DNA from: Vibrio rotiferianus CAIM 577 = LMG 21460
Lineage (GTDB): Bacteria; Pseudomonadota; Gammaproteobacteria; Enterobacterales; Vibrionaceae
Assembly: GCF_002741985.1 (NCBI RefSeq)
Contig: NZ_APHW01000104.1
Location: 124,001 to 188,000, forward strand
Direction of reading: 5' to 3'
Length of the DNA stretch: 64,000 bases
A program made the translations under genes and the position numbers. Positions 17,986 to 26,925 of this stretch are shown here, in pieces; positions within the stretch are counted from its first letter, which is position 1, and every line of letters begins with the position of its first letter. Below the pieces are notes generated by a model, which saw nothing but the letters and a program-made list of their open reading frames with translations, made no database searches and was not told the DNA's origin.

Positions 17986-18621
17986 TTGAATCAAGAAGCA
18001 TACTGGGATGAACAGTTTAAAGAAAGTGCCTGTATTTGGGGAAATAAACCAAGTATTACTGCAGATATAGCTCTATCTCATTTCAAAGAAAACCAAGTGC
18101 ATAGCATCTTAATTCCCGGTGTGGGGTATGGTAGAAATAGTAAGCTGTTTACTTCTAATGGGTTCGATGTAACTGGCGTAGAGATATCATCAACGGCTTG
18201 TAACTTAGCCCGTAATTATGACCCACGAATAAATTTATTTCATGGTTCGATTTTTGATGTAGAGCTACCAGAAGAAAAATATGACGCCATTTTTTTCTTT
18301 GATGTACTCCATTTGTTTCTAGAGAAAGAACGCAGCAGCTTCATCGATAAATGCAGTCGCTTTGTAAGACCGAATGGCTATATGTTTTTTACCGCGCTGT
18401 CGGAAAATGATGATTACTTTGGGTGTGGGACAGAAGTAGAAGCAGCTACTTTTGAGGTGAAAGCTGGAAAGTACATACATTTTTTCACAGAACCGGATCT
18501 AACGAATAGTTTCCGGCAGTTTACGAAACTTGAAGGTGGTCAAGTCATCGACAGTGCCAGTCATGCTAAGCACGGACAAAAAGCATATGAAGTCAGATAT
18601 ATTTTCGTTCAGAAGTGTTAG
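17986..18621 (+). CDS. Class I SAM-dependent methyltransferase
   Basis: About 211 residues. The SAM-binding glycine motif is LIPGVGYGRNSKLF, the motif II acidic end is DVTGVEIS, followed by DAIFFFDVLHLF; the layout resembles TehB/UbiE-type small-molecule methyltransferases. The open frame extends to GTG 17956, but a perfect AAGGAGG at 17974-17980 lies inside that extension and 5 bases before TTG 17986, so TTG 17986 is the better start. Substrate unknown. Confidence 0.75.
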   Translation: MNQEAYWDEQFKESACIWGNKPSITADIALSHFKENQVHSILIPGVGYGRNSKLFTSNGFDVTGVEISSTACNLARNYDPRINLFHGSIFDVELPEEKYDAIFFFDVLHLFLEKERSSFIDKCSRFVRPNGYMFFTALSENDDYFGCGTEVEAATFEVKAGKYIHFFTEPDLTNSFRQFTKLEGGQVIDSASHAKHGQKAYEVRYIFVQKC

Positions 18622-18749
18622 CAGGAATCGCATGGTGCTCAGAGGTAGGTGATGGACACGACGCTGAATCAGCGTAATAGTATAAATTGGCACCACTTTG
18701 GCTGTTTAGTAAAGCGTTATGTGTGCATGATATAAATCTGGGAGCGATA

Positions 18750-19094
18750 ATGAACAACTTGTTCACCTATATATTGGCGATGAATGAAGGCTCCGACTGT
18801 TTGACGTCCGCAGAGGAGACAAATAGAGCCCAAACCTTGGAAGAAGACGGTATTGTTACCGAAAGTAGTGAGTTAATCGCAAAGTTTATCAACGGTGTTA
18901 CGATAAGAAAGTTAACTGAACTCGAATCATCAGCTCACTTCTCGGAGGTCGTTTGTGAGGAGTGCTGGATTTCATATGAGATGATAGATCAGCCTAGCAC
19001 GATAAATATTAAACCGAAGAAAAAGAGCTTTACGAATAAGTGCCAAGAGGCGTTTTGGCTAAAAATCAAGAAGGTACAGTCGAATATAGCATGA
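18750..19094 (+). CDS. Hypothetical small acidic protein
   Basis: About 114 residues from ATG 18750, which follows GGGAGCG; the open frame begins at 18687. No signal peptide or membrane segment. The N-terminal part is acidic and the C-terminal 25 residues basic (KPKKKSFTNKC). No family recognised. It lies in a stretch of unrelated accessory genes. Confidence 0.4.
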   Translation: MNNLFTYILAMNEGSDCLTSAEETNRAQTLEEDGIVTESSELIAKFINGVTIRKLTELESSAHFSEVVCEECWISYEMIDQPSTINIKPKKKSFTNKCQEAFWLKIKKVQSNIA

Positions 19095-19307
19095 AACAGT
19101 TAATCTAGATTGGAGAGGCTTTAGCTTAGTTTAGTTTTGCTAAGCGTTAACTATAGGCACGACAATAATCGAATCTATAGAATCGAGAAGGTATCTGTAC
19201 CGAATGTTTGGACTGAATTAATACATGTCTATCATAGTTTGGAGTGTTGTGGTGTTGGGCATTTTAACTCCGCTGCCATCATTTGACCGTGACTTTCCTT
19301 AGCAATA

Positions 19308-19327
19308 CCGCCCATTAGTGCGGGCGG
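19308..19327 (-). terminator. Hairpin downstream of the lipoprotein gene
   Basis: Stem CCGCCC / GGGCGG with an 8-base loop, 35 bases past the lipoprotein stop; no strong T run on the minus side. Confidence 0.4.
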
Positions 19328-19362
19328 CATAGTGTTGTATGAATGTGGTTAAAGTGTTGTCC

Positions 19363-21615
19363 TTAATCTTTCATAAAATTGAATCGAATAGACTCGCCAT
19401 ATTGACCGTTCTTTTTATCTCGATACTCCAAATGAATGAAGTAGGGTTGGCCAGTAACGAAGCGACTGTCGTTATTGAAGCTGAGAACATATTTTGGGTT
19501 TGTAGAAACACCGTCTAGCTCATTAATACAACGAGTGGTTCCTCCAAACTGATAAGAGTCAAGCCCGGTGATTCGTTTTAAATCAAATATAGGCTCAAGT
19601 TGTTCACATGTGACCTTATCGTCAAAAGCTAGCTGAACATAGTTATCGCCCACTTCAGTATTGATGTTGGTTTGGACCATATTGTCACCGGTAGGGACAG
19701 AATAAGCTAAGGCTTGATTATTTGAGTCAATATTTAAACGACGCTCAACTTCAGACTTATCACGATAAAACATGCGTACGTCGTGGTTGTCTTGACCTAG
19801 ATAGTGGTCAATAGTCACTGCGTAAGCGGTTCCATTCGGTGTTTCTTGGCTGTATCGAACAGTATATTGTTTTGTTCTGAACATTACTGATTCATTTAGC
19901 GTTGTCAGGTTTACCTCTTCATAAGAGGTCCAACCTATCGTTTGTGACTCTGCTTGATTACAACCGTGATAGTCGTATACATCTGCAAGTGTTTGAATCA
20001 CTTTCCCGTTTGCAAACTCAATATATGAACAATAGTTCTTAACAATACCATCGTCTTCTGTCTCTTCAATATAGTACCATCGCTCTCCAACCAACGGGTT
20101 TGATTCTAGCAGGAGACCATTTCTCACTTTTGGTAACAAAACATCAACTTGTGCTGTTGTGAAATTGTGGCCGTCTGAAGCCGTGATGACGAGATTATGT
20201 TGAATGCCATCTTCAGAAAATGAACGAACAGGTATGCCTGATATAACGAGGCGTCCGTTTTCTGTGTGTGCTTTTAGCCCCAAATCAATCAAACTGCCAG
20301 AGACCGAGTAGGTTAATGGGTCATTTTCAGCATCAGAAAACCACTGGCTTACATCGATCTCTTGTTGAAATTCTTGGCCTTTTTCTAAAGTCCAATAGCT
20401 GTCAATTTGCTGTTGGATCTCAGAGCGTGCATTTTCACTGACTTTAGGCGCAGAATTGGATGAAGAAGTACGGATAGAAAACAGCGAGAATGTAGATCCA
20501 ACTTTATTTCCTTGGGCGTCGACATCTGTGGCAATAAGGAAGAAATCATTGAACTCAGCTTTGAATACTTCATCAGAATACACGATAAGTGTTGAGCCAT
20601 CCTCTTCAATACGTACTTTCAATCGGTTGGTGAAGCTTAGTTCTTGTTTTAGACCTTGGGCCCAACCGTCCATCAAAGAGTAAACAACGGTTTGCCCTAT
20701 TTGATCAGGATCAACATACAAAGGAGCCGATTCACCATCGATAGTTATTGCATTTAGATCAACAGTAAAAAAGACGCCCGAATCGCCTGTCGAAATATCA
20801 CCAATTTGTTGCCACTGTGTATAGAGTGAATCCCAAGCATTTTTGTTGTACACGAGTTGAGAGTTACCAATCACAGGAGTAGAAAGGTCACCATCAATCG
20901 TAGGACGTGTGTTTGGGTTGCTCAGTTGTGATTGCTCCATCTGTTTCACTATGAGAGCGCCTTCCTCTATGAAGTTTCGCCAATCTTTCACGACCGTTTC
21001 CGGTGTGCGTGCCATTGCATCGGCAATTAGCTGCGCCAGTTTGTGTTGCTCACTGTGTAACTCATTAATGTAGTTTGCCATTACGTCAAACGTCAAACCT
21101 TGGGCTTCGAGCTGCTCTTTTAGGGTGCTCTCTGCGCTTTCAATATCGCTATCTTCGCGCTGGATGATCCCGGAAAGCAAATGAGTATAGGGCGAAATGA
21201 TATCTATCCCTGTAGGTGCGACTAGTGTCAGTTCTTTTGCCATTGGTTGATTGGGAAAATCCATATCAACAGTGGTAACGCCACTGTATTTGGCATCTTG
21301 CAGAGCCATATTCAAGCTAGTGGTAGAGCCCGGTACTAAAGTAACAACCCCTATGCGGTCGGTATCTTTAGCTTGTACTAACGCGGTGCCTTGCTGGTCA
21401 GTCAAACCAAGCAACGGTTCTCCTTTATCCCACGTCAAATTGTTGTTTTTGTCATTGAATATGGCTGCATTGTAAAGCAGGCCATCAATCGCGGTAATCT
21501 GTCGAGTTGAATCTACTTGAGGTGAGGTCGTACTGCCACCTTCAGAGCCTCCGCCGCATGCAACAATAGAAGCAATTGTTACAGTGATGAGAGAGGTTCT
21601 AACCAACGTTTCCAT
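19363..21615 (-). CDS. Large surface/periplasmic lipoprotein of unknown function
   Basis: 750 residues. The N-terminal signal ends in the lipobox SIVAC with Cys20, followed by GGGSEGGS, a flexible tether seen in exported lipoproteins. The body is acidic and beta-rich; around residues 405-485 it has a cadherin-like pattern (SQWFSDAENDPLTYSVSG...SDGHNFTTAQVDV) as in dystroglycan-type cadherin-like domains. The first 130 residues resemble a carboxypeptidase-regulatory-like fold (DGLLYNAAIFNDKNNNLTWD). Function unknown. Transcribed away from the CRISPR locus. Confidence 0.6.
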   Translation of the reverse strand: METLVRTSLITVTIASIVACGGGSEGGSTTSPQVDSTRQITAIDGLLYNAAIFNDKNNNLTWDKGEPLLGLTDQQGTALVQAKDTDRIGVVTLVPGSTTSLNMALQDAKYSGVTTVDMDFPNQPMAKELTLVAPTGIDIISPYTHLLSGIIQREDSDIESAESTLKEQLEAQGLTFDVMANYINELHSEQHKLAQLIADAMARTPETVVKDWRNFIEEGALIVKQMEQSQLSNPNTRPTIDGDLSTPVIGNSQLVYNKNAWDSLYTQWQQIGDISTGDSGVFFTVDLNAITIDGESAPLYVDPDQIGQTVVYSLMDGWAQGLKQELSFTNRLKVRIEEDGSTLIVYSDEVFKAEFNDFFLIATDVDAQGNKVGSTFSLFSIRTSSSNSAPKVSENARSEIQQQIDSYWTLEKGQEFQQEIDVSQWFSDAENDPLTYSVSGSLIDLGLKAHTENGRLVISGIPVRSFSEDGIQHNLVITASDGHNFTTAQVDVLLPKVRNGLLLESNPLVGERWYYIEETEDDGIVKNYCSYIEFANGKVIQTLADVYDYHGCNQAESQTIGWTSYEEVNLTTLNESVMFRTKQYTVRYSQETPNGTAYAVTIDHYLGQDNHDVRMFYRDKSEVERRLNIDSNNQALAYSVPTGDNMVQTNINTEVGDNYVQLAFDDKVTCEQLEPIFDLKRITGLDSYQFGGTTRCINELDGVSTNPKYVLSFNNDSRFVTGQPYFIHLEYRDKKNGQYGESIRFNFMKD

Positions 21616-21779
21616 AAAGTCACCTTATCCTTCTTGATTGAGTTGTTAGAACTTGAGTCACCGTTAATCGTCGATGCCGGTTCTAATGAAGGTTACTTTA
21701 AGGGAGGGTGCAGCAATGCTTGCTTAAAACAAATTTGTTTAAGTTATTGAAGTGGCAAGACTAATTGATTTTAAGACGA

Positions 21780-22082
21780 CTAGCGTTCTTTTGGAGCAAT
21801 TTTGGTGATGGAATATTCTGTCAGTTTTGCATCGCATTGGTTCATTTGATGAGCAGTCAACTCACGACCACGAAGGTGTTCAGGCAGGGTTAGAGATAAG
21901 TGAATATAGCGTGCTCCGACACAACACACTTGTTCAGCTAAATGGATAGGAAGGGTGCCAATCACGATATCACAGGGCTTTATATCATCAATAACTAGGT
22001 GCGATTCGAATCGGTCAATATTGAGGGACTGATTCAAAGCCCATGCTTTTGCTCCTGGATGTCGAGTGATAAACCAACGCAC
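21780..22082 (-). CDS. csx16: Csx16-family CRISPR-associated protein (VVA1548 type), possible ring nuclease
   Basis: 100 residues beginning MRWFITRHPGAKAWA, with CDIVIGTLPIHLAEQVC and ARYIHLSLTLPEHLRGREL, the signature of the Csx16/TIGR02620 family found only with type III CRISPR systems. Csx16 is proposed to degrade cyclic oligoadenylate. It lies immediately past the old end of the CRISPR array on the same strand, about 70 bases from the degenerate repeat. The N-terminal region of the 26926-28173 protein looks like a second, fused copy of this domain. Confidence 0.8.
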   Translation of the reverse strand: MRWFITRHPGAKAWALNQSLNIDRFESHLVIDDIKPCDIVIGTLPIHLAEQVCCVGARYIHLSLTLPEHLRGRELTAHQMNQCDAKLTEYSITKIAPKER

Positions 22083-22150
22083 GGCGTTACTCCTAGAGTT
22101 TACAAAAGAGAGCCTCGCGGCAACGGAATATTAGTTTGACCCTATTTTAT

Positions 22151-22737
22151 GGCCTGCAAACCATATACCAAGGCACGTCATAAACCACCCATCTCAAGGA
22201 ATTTCTTGATGCATAAACTTTTGTCTTAATCCCGTTATAACCGGGCACGTCATAAACACTTTGTAACGTTCAACTTCACAGAAGTACAGTGTCTTAATCT
22301 CGTTATAACCGGGCACGTCATAAACACAGTTTGGTCAAACTGTCTCTATCTCTCTTCAGTCTTAATCCCGTTATAACCGGGCACGTCATAAAGCAGAAAA
22401 CACAATTTATAAATATTGTGAAAATGGTCTTAATCCCGTTATAACCGGGCACTTCATAAACGAACACCAACGTTTAAGAACGAGATGTCAATTTCGTCTT
22501 AATCCTGTTATAACCGGGCACTTCATAAACTTCACTGCACTAAAAGGCGATTTAGATGGTATTATTGTCTTAATCCCGTTATAACCGGGCACTTCATAAA
22601 CAAAAGCTTCATTGCCAGAAGGCATTGACGCACAGTCTTAATCCCGTTATAACCGGGCACTTCATAAACCTATCTCTTGTTGCTATCGCTGTAGTTGCTT
22701 ACGTCTTAATCCCGTTATAACCGGGCACTTCATAAAC
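22151..22737 (-). CRISPR. CRISPR array: eight 35-bp repeats plus one degenerate end repeat
   Basis: Full repeats on the plus strand start at 22223, 22291, 22359, 22427, 22496, 22567, 22635 and 22703. They begin GTCTTAATCC and end TTCATAAAC, with the internal stem CCCG / CGGG. Seven spacers are 33, 33, 33, 34, 36, 33 and 33 bases. A decayed repeat lies at about 22151-22185. The first three full repeats carry CACGTCA where the others have CACTTCA. Degeneration on the left and uniform repeats on the right put the leader at the right, next to cas2, so transcription is on the minus strand and the crRNA 5' handle would be ATTAAGAC. Confidence 0.97.
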
Positions 22738-22953
22738 TGTACCCTCTATAGGGGCTATTCTACAAGGGCTACGGAGGTGCTCTGCTTCAAATTTTGAGAA
22801 GAAATATAAATATTTAATAAAGTTGGTTAGAATTGCACAGTTATGCTCATTGGTAGACATTGCATGAACCTATCTATTTGTTTTTTAAAGCGTGCTTATT
22901 TTAGCTCGGTTATTCAGTATGTGTATGGAACATTAATTTACAGCAACGTGAAT
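22738..22953 (-). promoter_or_regulatory. Probable CRISPR leader
   Basis: AT-rich, gene-free stretch between the newest repeat and the cas2 stop codon. On the minus strand it leads into the array. Location beside the conserved repeats and the adaptation genes supports its role as leader; no promoter was pinned down. Confidence 0.6.
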
Positions 22954-23232
22954 TTAGTCATCAATGATATAAAGTGCTTCAGGCCAGTATACTTTTCCTT
23001 TTCCATCGGCATATCTACATAGCGCATCCTTACCACAGATCGGGTAGTAAAGAACCTTATCTGTAGGTTCAATAAGCTTTGCCAATTTGGTTTGTACTTG
23101 CCGTAATTGTTGTCTTTTTAATAAGCATTCGAACACGCTAAACTGGGTTCGATGACCAAATCCTTCCAGCACTTTTACGGCTCTTCTGCGTCTTTTAGTT
23201 TCGGAGATGTCAAAACTAATCACCCACAACAT
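22954..23232 (-). CDS. cas2: CRISPR-associated endonuclease Cas2 (array-proximal copy)
   Basis: 92 residues with the ferredoxin-like start MLWVISFDISETKRRRR (Asp8 region) and GHRTQFSVFECLLKRQQL, the usual Cas2 pattern. It works with Cas1 in spacer integration. It is 8 bases downstream of a second, clearly different cas2; sequence identity between the two is low beyond the common motifs. The KRRRR stretch is unusually basic. Confidence 0.9.
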   Translation of the reverse strand: MLWVISFDISETKRRRRAVKVLEGFGHRTQFSVFECLLKRQQLRQVQTKLAKLIEPTDKVLYYPICGKDALCRYADGKGKVYWPEALYIIDD

Positions 23233-23240
23233 TCAACCTC

Positions 23241-23525
23241 CTAATCAATAATATCGTAAGGACTCGCTTGCCAAGCGATCATTGCACCTTGAGTTGCTCT
23301 TCGGCGTAAGCAATGAACACAGAGTCTAAAGTAATTTACCTTATCCCCTTCTTCGAGCCACTGATTGACTTCTACCCTCAGTTTGATCAGTTCAGCACTT
23401 GATAATTTGCACTCAAATACGCTGTACTGTACCCGTTCACCATACCCAAGTAGTGCTTTTTCAATGCGATATCGAGTTTTCCGTCCACTGATGTCGTAGC
23501 AAATTAGGTAGTGTTGGTTAGTCAT
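23241..23525 (-). CDS. cas2: CRISPR-associated endonuclease Cas2 (second copy)
   Basis: 94 residues from ATG 23525: MTNQHYLICYDISGRKTRYR, GERVQYSVFECKLSSAEL and a C-terminal CLRRRATQG segment, all Cas2-like. The frame extends 10 residues further upstream, but ATG 23525 directly overlaps the end of the cas1 fragment and is the natural coupled start. Tandem unlike cas2 genes suggest a Cas2 heterodimer or functional split. Confidence 0.88.
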   Translation of the reverse strand: MTNQHYLICYDISGRKTRYRIEKALLGYGERVQYSVFECKLSSAELIKLRVEVNQWLEEGDKVNYFRLCVHCLRRRATQGAMIAWQASPYDIID

Positions 23526-24160
23526 TATCGGATCCTCTGCTGAGTAAGCGTCCATTGGCCAGAAAGCAGCTGTTGCCTGAGCTCGAGCACTTGAAGATCG
23601 ATAAGCCGGCGAATATCCGCCTTTACTTTTAATGTCGGGTGTTGATATTGCTTGAGTAACCGCTGTTCAAGAGATTGAATAAAGACCCTTCGTCCCTCTT
23701 TATTCAGCCATGCCCCTTTACTAGACACTTCGAATTGGTCGGGAGTAATAAGTTGTTTGTTCGCAAGCTGCAATACCAGTTCATCTACAACCCATGGTCG
23801 ATAACCTTCCATTATGTCAAGAACCAAAGCGGGCTGCTTTGGCTGACTTCCATGTAAATATCCCAAATGTGGTAGCAGGCCACGAGCTTCGACTAATGCT
23901 CTAACATTGTGAAATAAAAGGGTGTACCCATATGAAAGCATTGCGTTTATTGGGTCTTTGGGAGGCTGGCGGTTTCGGTTTGTAAAGCCCCAAGCATTAT
24001 CAAATTGTTTGCGATACCATTGGAAAAACTCTCTAGCTGCAGCGCCTTCCGTTCCGCGCATACTAGCAACGCTTTTTTGATGTTCGAGCTGGTCTCGAAG
24101 CTGCACAACTCGTTTTTCTGTAGGCTTATCCCGTTGCCGTTTGTGAGTATGTCTCCTCAT
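23525..24160 (-). pseudogene. cas1: RT-Cas1, C-terminal part: Cas1 alpha-helical integrase domain (frame-shifted from upstream part)
   Basis: 211 residues holding the Cas1 catalytic domain with all three metal ligands visible: Glu38 in RGTEGAAAREFF, His103 in GYLHGSQPKQPALVLD and Asp115 in LDIMEGYRPWVVD. It begins in a +1 frame relative to the RT-Cas1 N-terminal part; removing one base in the overlap (24126-24160, for example from the run of four G opposite the CCCC just right of 24160) would restore one 690-residue RT-Cas1. The in-frame ATG may allow separate translation, so activity as a split protein is possible. Called broken with that caveat. Confidence 0.85.
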
Positions 24161-25598
24161 GACCCCAAGACAATTGTTGATCTTGCTTCTTAGAAAGAAG
24201 ACGAACCAGAGACAAGCGAGTTTCCTGAGTTGTTCTGCTGATTACCTGTGCTTGAGTTAACATGGGATCACCTTGAAACGGCGCAGATAAGCAGCCTAAG
24301 TATTGGCCTGATTGAGTTAACCATACAACGCAAATATCGTTTTCTAAACAGAAGCGTTGCACTGATGTTGTAAGGTGGACTGCACCAAAACATAACAGCA
24401 TATCAATGCTGTTGGCAGGGATGGATTGAATTGGCTTACCTTGCGAAAATACGTTTAATCTATTGCCTCGCTTATGAATAGCAGCCCCCTGTTTGTGAAT
24501 ATACACCAATTTTAACCTTGCAATATGGTTGAGAGAAAGGCGTTCAATTCGTGCGTTATCGGGTTCTATGGGTAATATGGAGTCGTCATCGAAAATGGCA
24601 GACTGTAGTGTGCGTAGAGCCGGAGGGAGCGCCGAATGCCATAGCATTTGGTTGAGGAACTGATCTTCTTTATTGTCGATGGGCATTGCATCATCTTCAC
24701 CTAGCTCAAGTTCATACCTTCCTGTGTTTACCAGTGCTTTCTCTGTATGAGCTTTAAGTGGGAGTACCATATTATCAAGGAAAGTCACCCCCAGAAATGT
24801 AAAACCATCTTGAAAGGATACAACCTTTGTTTTTTCACAGTTTAAGGTCAGTTTTAGTTGGTTGAGGTAATCGGTAACAAATGCCAAACAAGATTGAGCT
24901 CGATCTTCATTGGGCAGCAAAATCACAAAATCGTCAGCATACCGAATGATCTGTTCTCCTCTATCAAGTAAGGCTTCATCGAATCCATCAAGGTATAGAT
25001 TTGCCAATAACGGTGATAATGGCGAACCTTGAGGGATTCCTACTCCTATCTCAGCGCCAAAGTAGAGGTGTCCATCGGCTTGCTGTTGTGATAGTAAAGT
25101 GTCAGTGATTGCACTAACCCAATCGCTCGGAAGGTGGCGATTCAATAACTCGGTTAGTTTTATGTGACAAATATTGTCAAAGTAACCTTGTATATCTGCA
25201 TCAATAACTGTGGAGTAGCCTTGGTCGCGTAGCTGCTCAATATGGCGAATCGCGTGCGTATAGGAACGATTTGGTCGGTAACCGTAACTGATGTGTTCAA
25301 ATTCAGCTTCAAAGATATTTAGGAGTTTCTGAGCAAGCGCCGAGTGTAATATTCGATCTCTTACGGTTGGTACCGCGAGTTCTCGCGGTTTCTTGTTTGC
25401 TTTTTCAATGGTTATGTTTCGGTAACGATAGGGCTTATACCGATTGTTTTTCCAGTCATAGTGAAGCTGACGCAATTGTGTATCAAGATCGCTCGCAAAC
25501 TCTTTAATTGATATGCCATCAGCCCCAGAGGTTCCTTTGTTTGAAGCAACCTTCTTCCAGCTGACCATTAAGTCATCCATACTGATTTCTATTGCCAT
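24126..25598 (-). pseudogene. RT-Cas1, N-terminal part: group II intron-like reverse transcriptase plus Cas1 N-terminal domain
   Basis: 490 residues. The reverse transcriptase domain (about 20-330) has GTSGADGIS, VIDADIQGYFD (catalytic Asp133/135), GIPQGSPLSPLLANLYLD and the active-site RYADDFVILL (YADD 220-223). The Cas1 N-terminal beta-domain starts near residue 355 (SLNHIARLKLVYIHKQGA). RT-Cas1 fusions are known to acquire spacers from RNA as well as DNA. The frame ends early at 24126 with a junk tail (about TYSQTATG), while the Cas1 catalytic domain continues in the +1 frame. RT motifs are all intact, so the break is recent, variable, bypassed, or a sequence error. Confidence 0.88.
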
Positions 25599-25647
25599 TC
25601 AACACTTCTCCAAGCCAATAATTCTCACCTCGATTCTCCGTTTTAAA

Positions 25648-26451
25648 CTAGAACCGTTGAGGTCGACCAATAATGAGTAACTTTGCTTGTTGCACCGCAA
25701 ACATTGATGCTTTTATTTGGTTAGGTTGTTGGCTTATTTCTCTAGCTGAAGGAAGAACCACAAATAAAACAATAGGGGAAATATTGAGTTTCTTGTCGCG
25801 AAGTTGGTTGCTATCAAGAGTGTACACGTTGAGTCTTATGCTCAATACTAGGCTATCGCTTGATGCTAATCGACCGAAAAAGGTGCCTAATTCATGGACG
25901 CTACCATCTATCGTATCAAGTGAATGTTCCGAACTTGCAGGCAATTTAGCTTCGTAACTGATTCGATTGCGCTGATCATCATAGTCGTTGATGGCACTTT
26001 TCATTGTGTATTGACCAGAAACAAACGGCATTCCTTCAATCTTTCCTTTTTTACGAGAGGTCGCTTTCGTGCAATCGCTTGCCTCTTGTTGACGATGTCG
26101 AAATCGGTACTCAGCACAGGTAAATTCCGAAATCAGAGGCGTTAATGTATGTATCAATGACGATGCACTGAGCCGTCTGTATATGTAGCCTTCTTCAAAG
26201 GCTTGTTGTGGCATGATGAGGTTCCAATCACTTGCGATGGCAATTCTATCGTTTATAGAAATTGCGCTGCTTTGTTCCACTGCTGTTGTGAGCGGATGGT
26301 TAGATTGATTATAGGTTTGCTGACTGTGTGGGACCTTTATGTAAGCGAGTCGAGGATAGTTTCCTGCATTATATGCTGATACTGGAAAAGTAAATCCGAT
26401 AATAAATAACAATAATAAAAGCTTATGCAACGATCTTGGGGTGCTAATCAT
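25648..26451 (-). CDS. Predicted periplasmic protein of unknown function in the adaptation operon
   Basis: 267 residues with a clear Sec signal peptide (MISTPRSLHKLLLLLFIIGF then FPVSA, cleavage near residue 26). The mature part contains two Cys (FTCAEYRF and ASDCTKA) that could form a disulfide, and a beta-rich C-terminal half (SLVLSIRLNVYTLDSNQLRDK). No known domain recognised. It lies 50 bases upstream of RT-cas1 on the same strand, so it is probably co-transcribed with the adaptation genes, an odd place for an exported protein. Confidence 0.6.
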   Translation of the reverse strand: MISTPRSLHKLLLLLFIIGFTFPVSAYNAGNYPRLAYIKVPHSQQTYNQSNHPLTTAVEQSSAISINDRIAIASDWNLIMPQQAFEEGYIYRRLSASSLIHTLTPLISEFTCAEYRFRHRQQEASDCTKATSRKKGKIEGMPFVSGQYTMKSAINDYDDQRNRISYEAKLPASSEHSLDTIDGSVHELGTFFGRLASSDSLVLSIRLNVYTLDSNQLRDKKLNISPIVLFVVLPSAREISQQPNQIKASMFAVQQAKLLIIGRPQRF

Positions 26452-26541
26452 AATTGTGCCTCGTGACTTTGGTTAAGAAATAACGAGTTATCTTTGGTTA
26501 GTTACTCGCTATTTCTTCACAATAGAGTACCGATACGGAGT

Positions 26542-26814
26542 TTAGAGTTGTGTTTGGCAATGCTTACATAGTGTGGCTTCCACCTTGACTAACTCACTAC
26601 ACTTTGGGCAACGTTTTACTTGGCCAGAATCAATCGCGCGCCTCTCTACATTCGTGTTATTAGGTTGAATGACCAATACGATTATTAACCCAATCAATGG
26701 TGATAAAATTAAAGAAGCAAAGAAGAATCCTAACCCACTTCGCCCCTTAGATTTTGCTACGCTTCCGACGATGACTGAGAAAATAAGCCACAATATAATT
26801 ACTAACATGTTCAC
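26542..26814 (-). CDS. Small membrane protein with C-terminal zinc ribbon
   Basis: 90 residues: two hydrophobic helices (about 3-20 and 28-49) and a C-terminal CPKC-N10-CKHC zinc ribbon (residues 74-88) predicted to be cytoplasmic. Resembles generic zinc-ribbon membrane proteins; no specific role is known. First gene of the minus-strand adaptation operon; a perfect 18-bp palindrome lies about 85 bases upstream (26901-26918). Confidence 0.6.
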   Translation of the reverse strand: MNMLVIILWLIFSVIVGSVAKSKGRSGLGFFFASLILSPLIGLIIVLVIQPNNTNVERRAIDSGQVKRCPKCSELVKVEATLCKHCQTQL

Positions 26815-26900
26815 TCCTTGTGATGATTGTTTGACACTACAGACGTATCAGTAGTGTCTATTTCCTATTCATCTTAAGGTGACTTTTTATATTGTTTGCG

Positions 26901-26918
26901 TTATACAAATTTGTATAA
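26901..26918. promoter_or_regulatory. Perfect palindrome TTATACAAATTTGTATAA upstream of the adaptation operon
   Basis: An 18-bp perfect inverted repeat in the gap upstream of the zinc-ribbon gene. The central CAAATTTG recurs in other intergenic gaps of the region (28358, 40690, also 21730 and 42895). Candidate operator for a regulator of the CRISPR locus. Confidence 0.5.
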
Positions 26919-26925
26919 AGTAGGT

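Noticed and set aside
16980..18760. Integron cassette (attC-like) arrangement around the HAD, methyltransferase and small hypothetical genes
   Set aside because: GCGTTA-like pieces occur near 16990 and 18715, but no paired attC arms, repeated VCR-type elements or integrase could be found.
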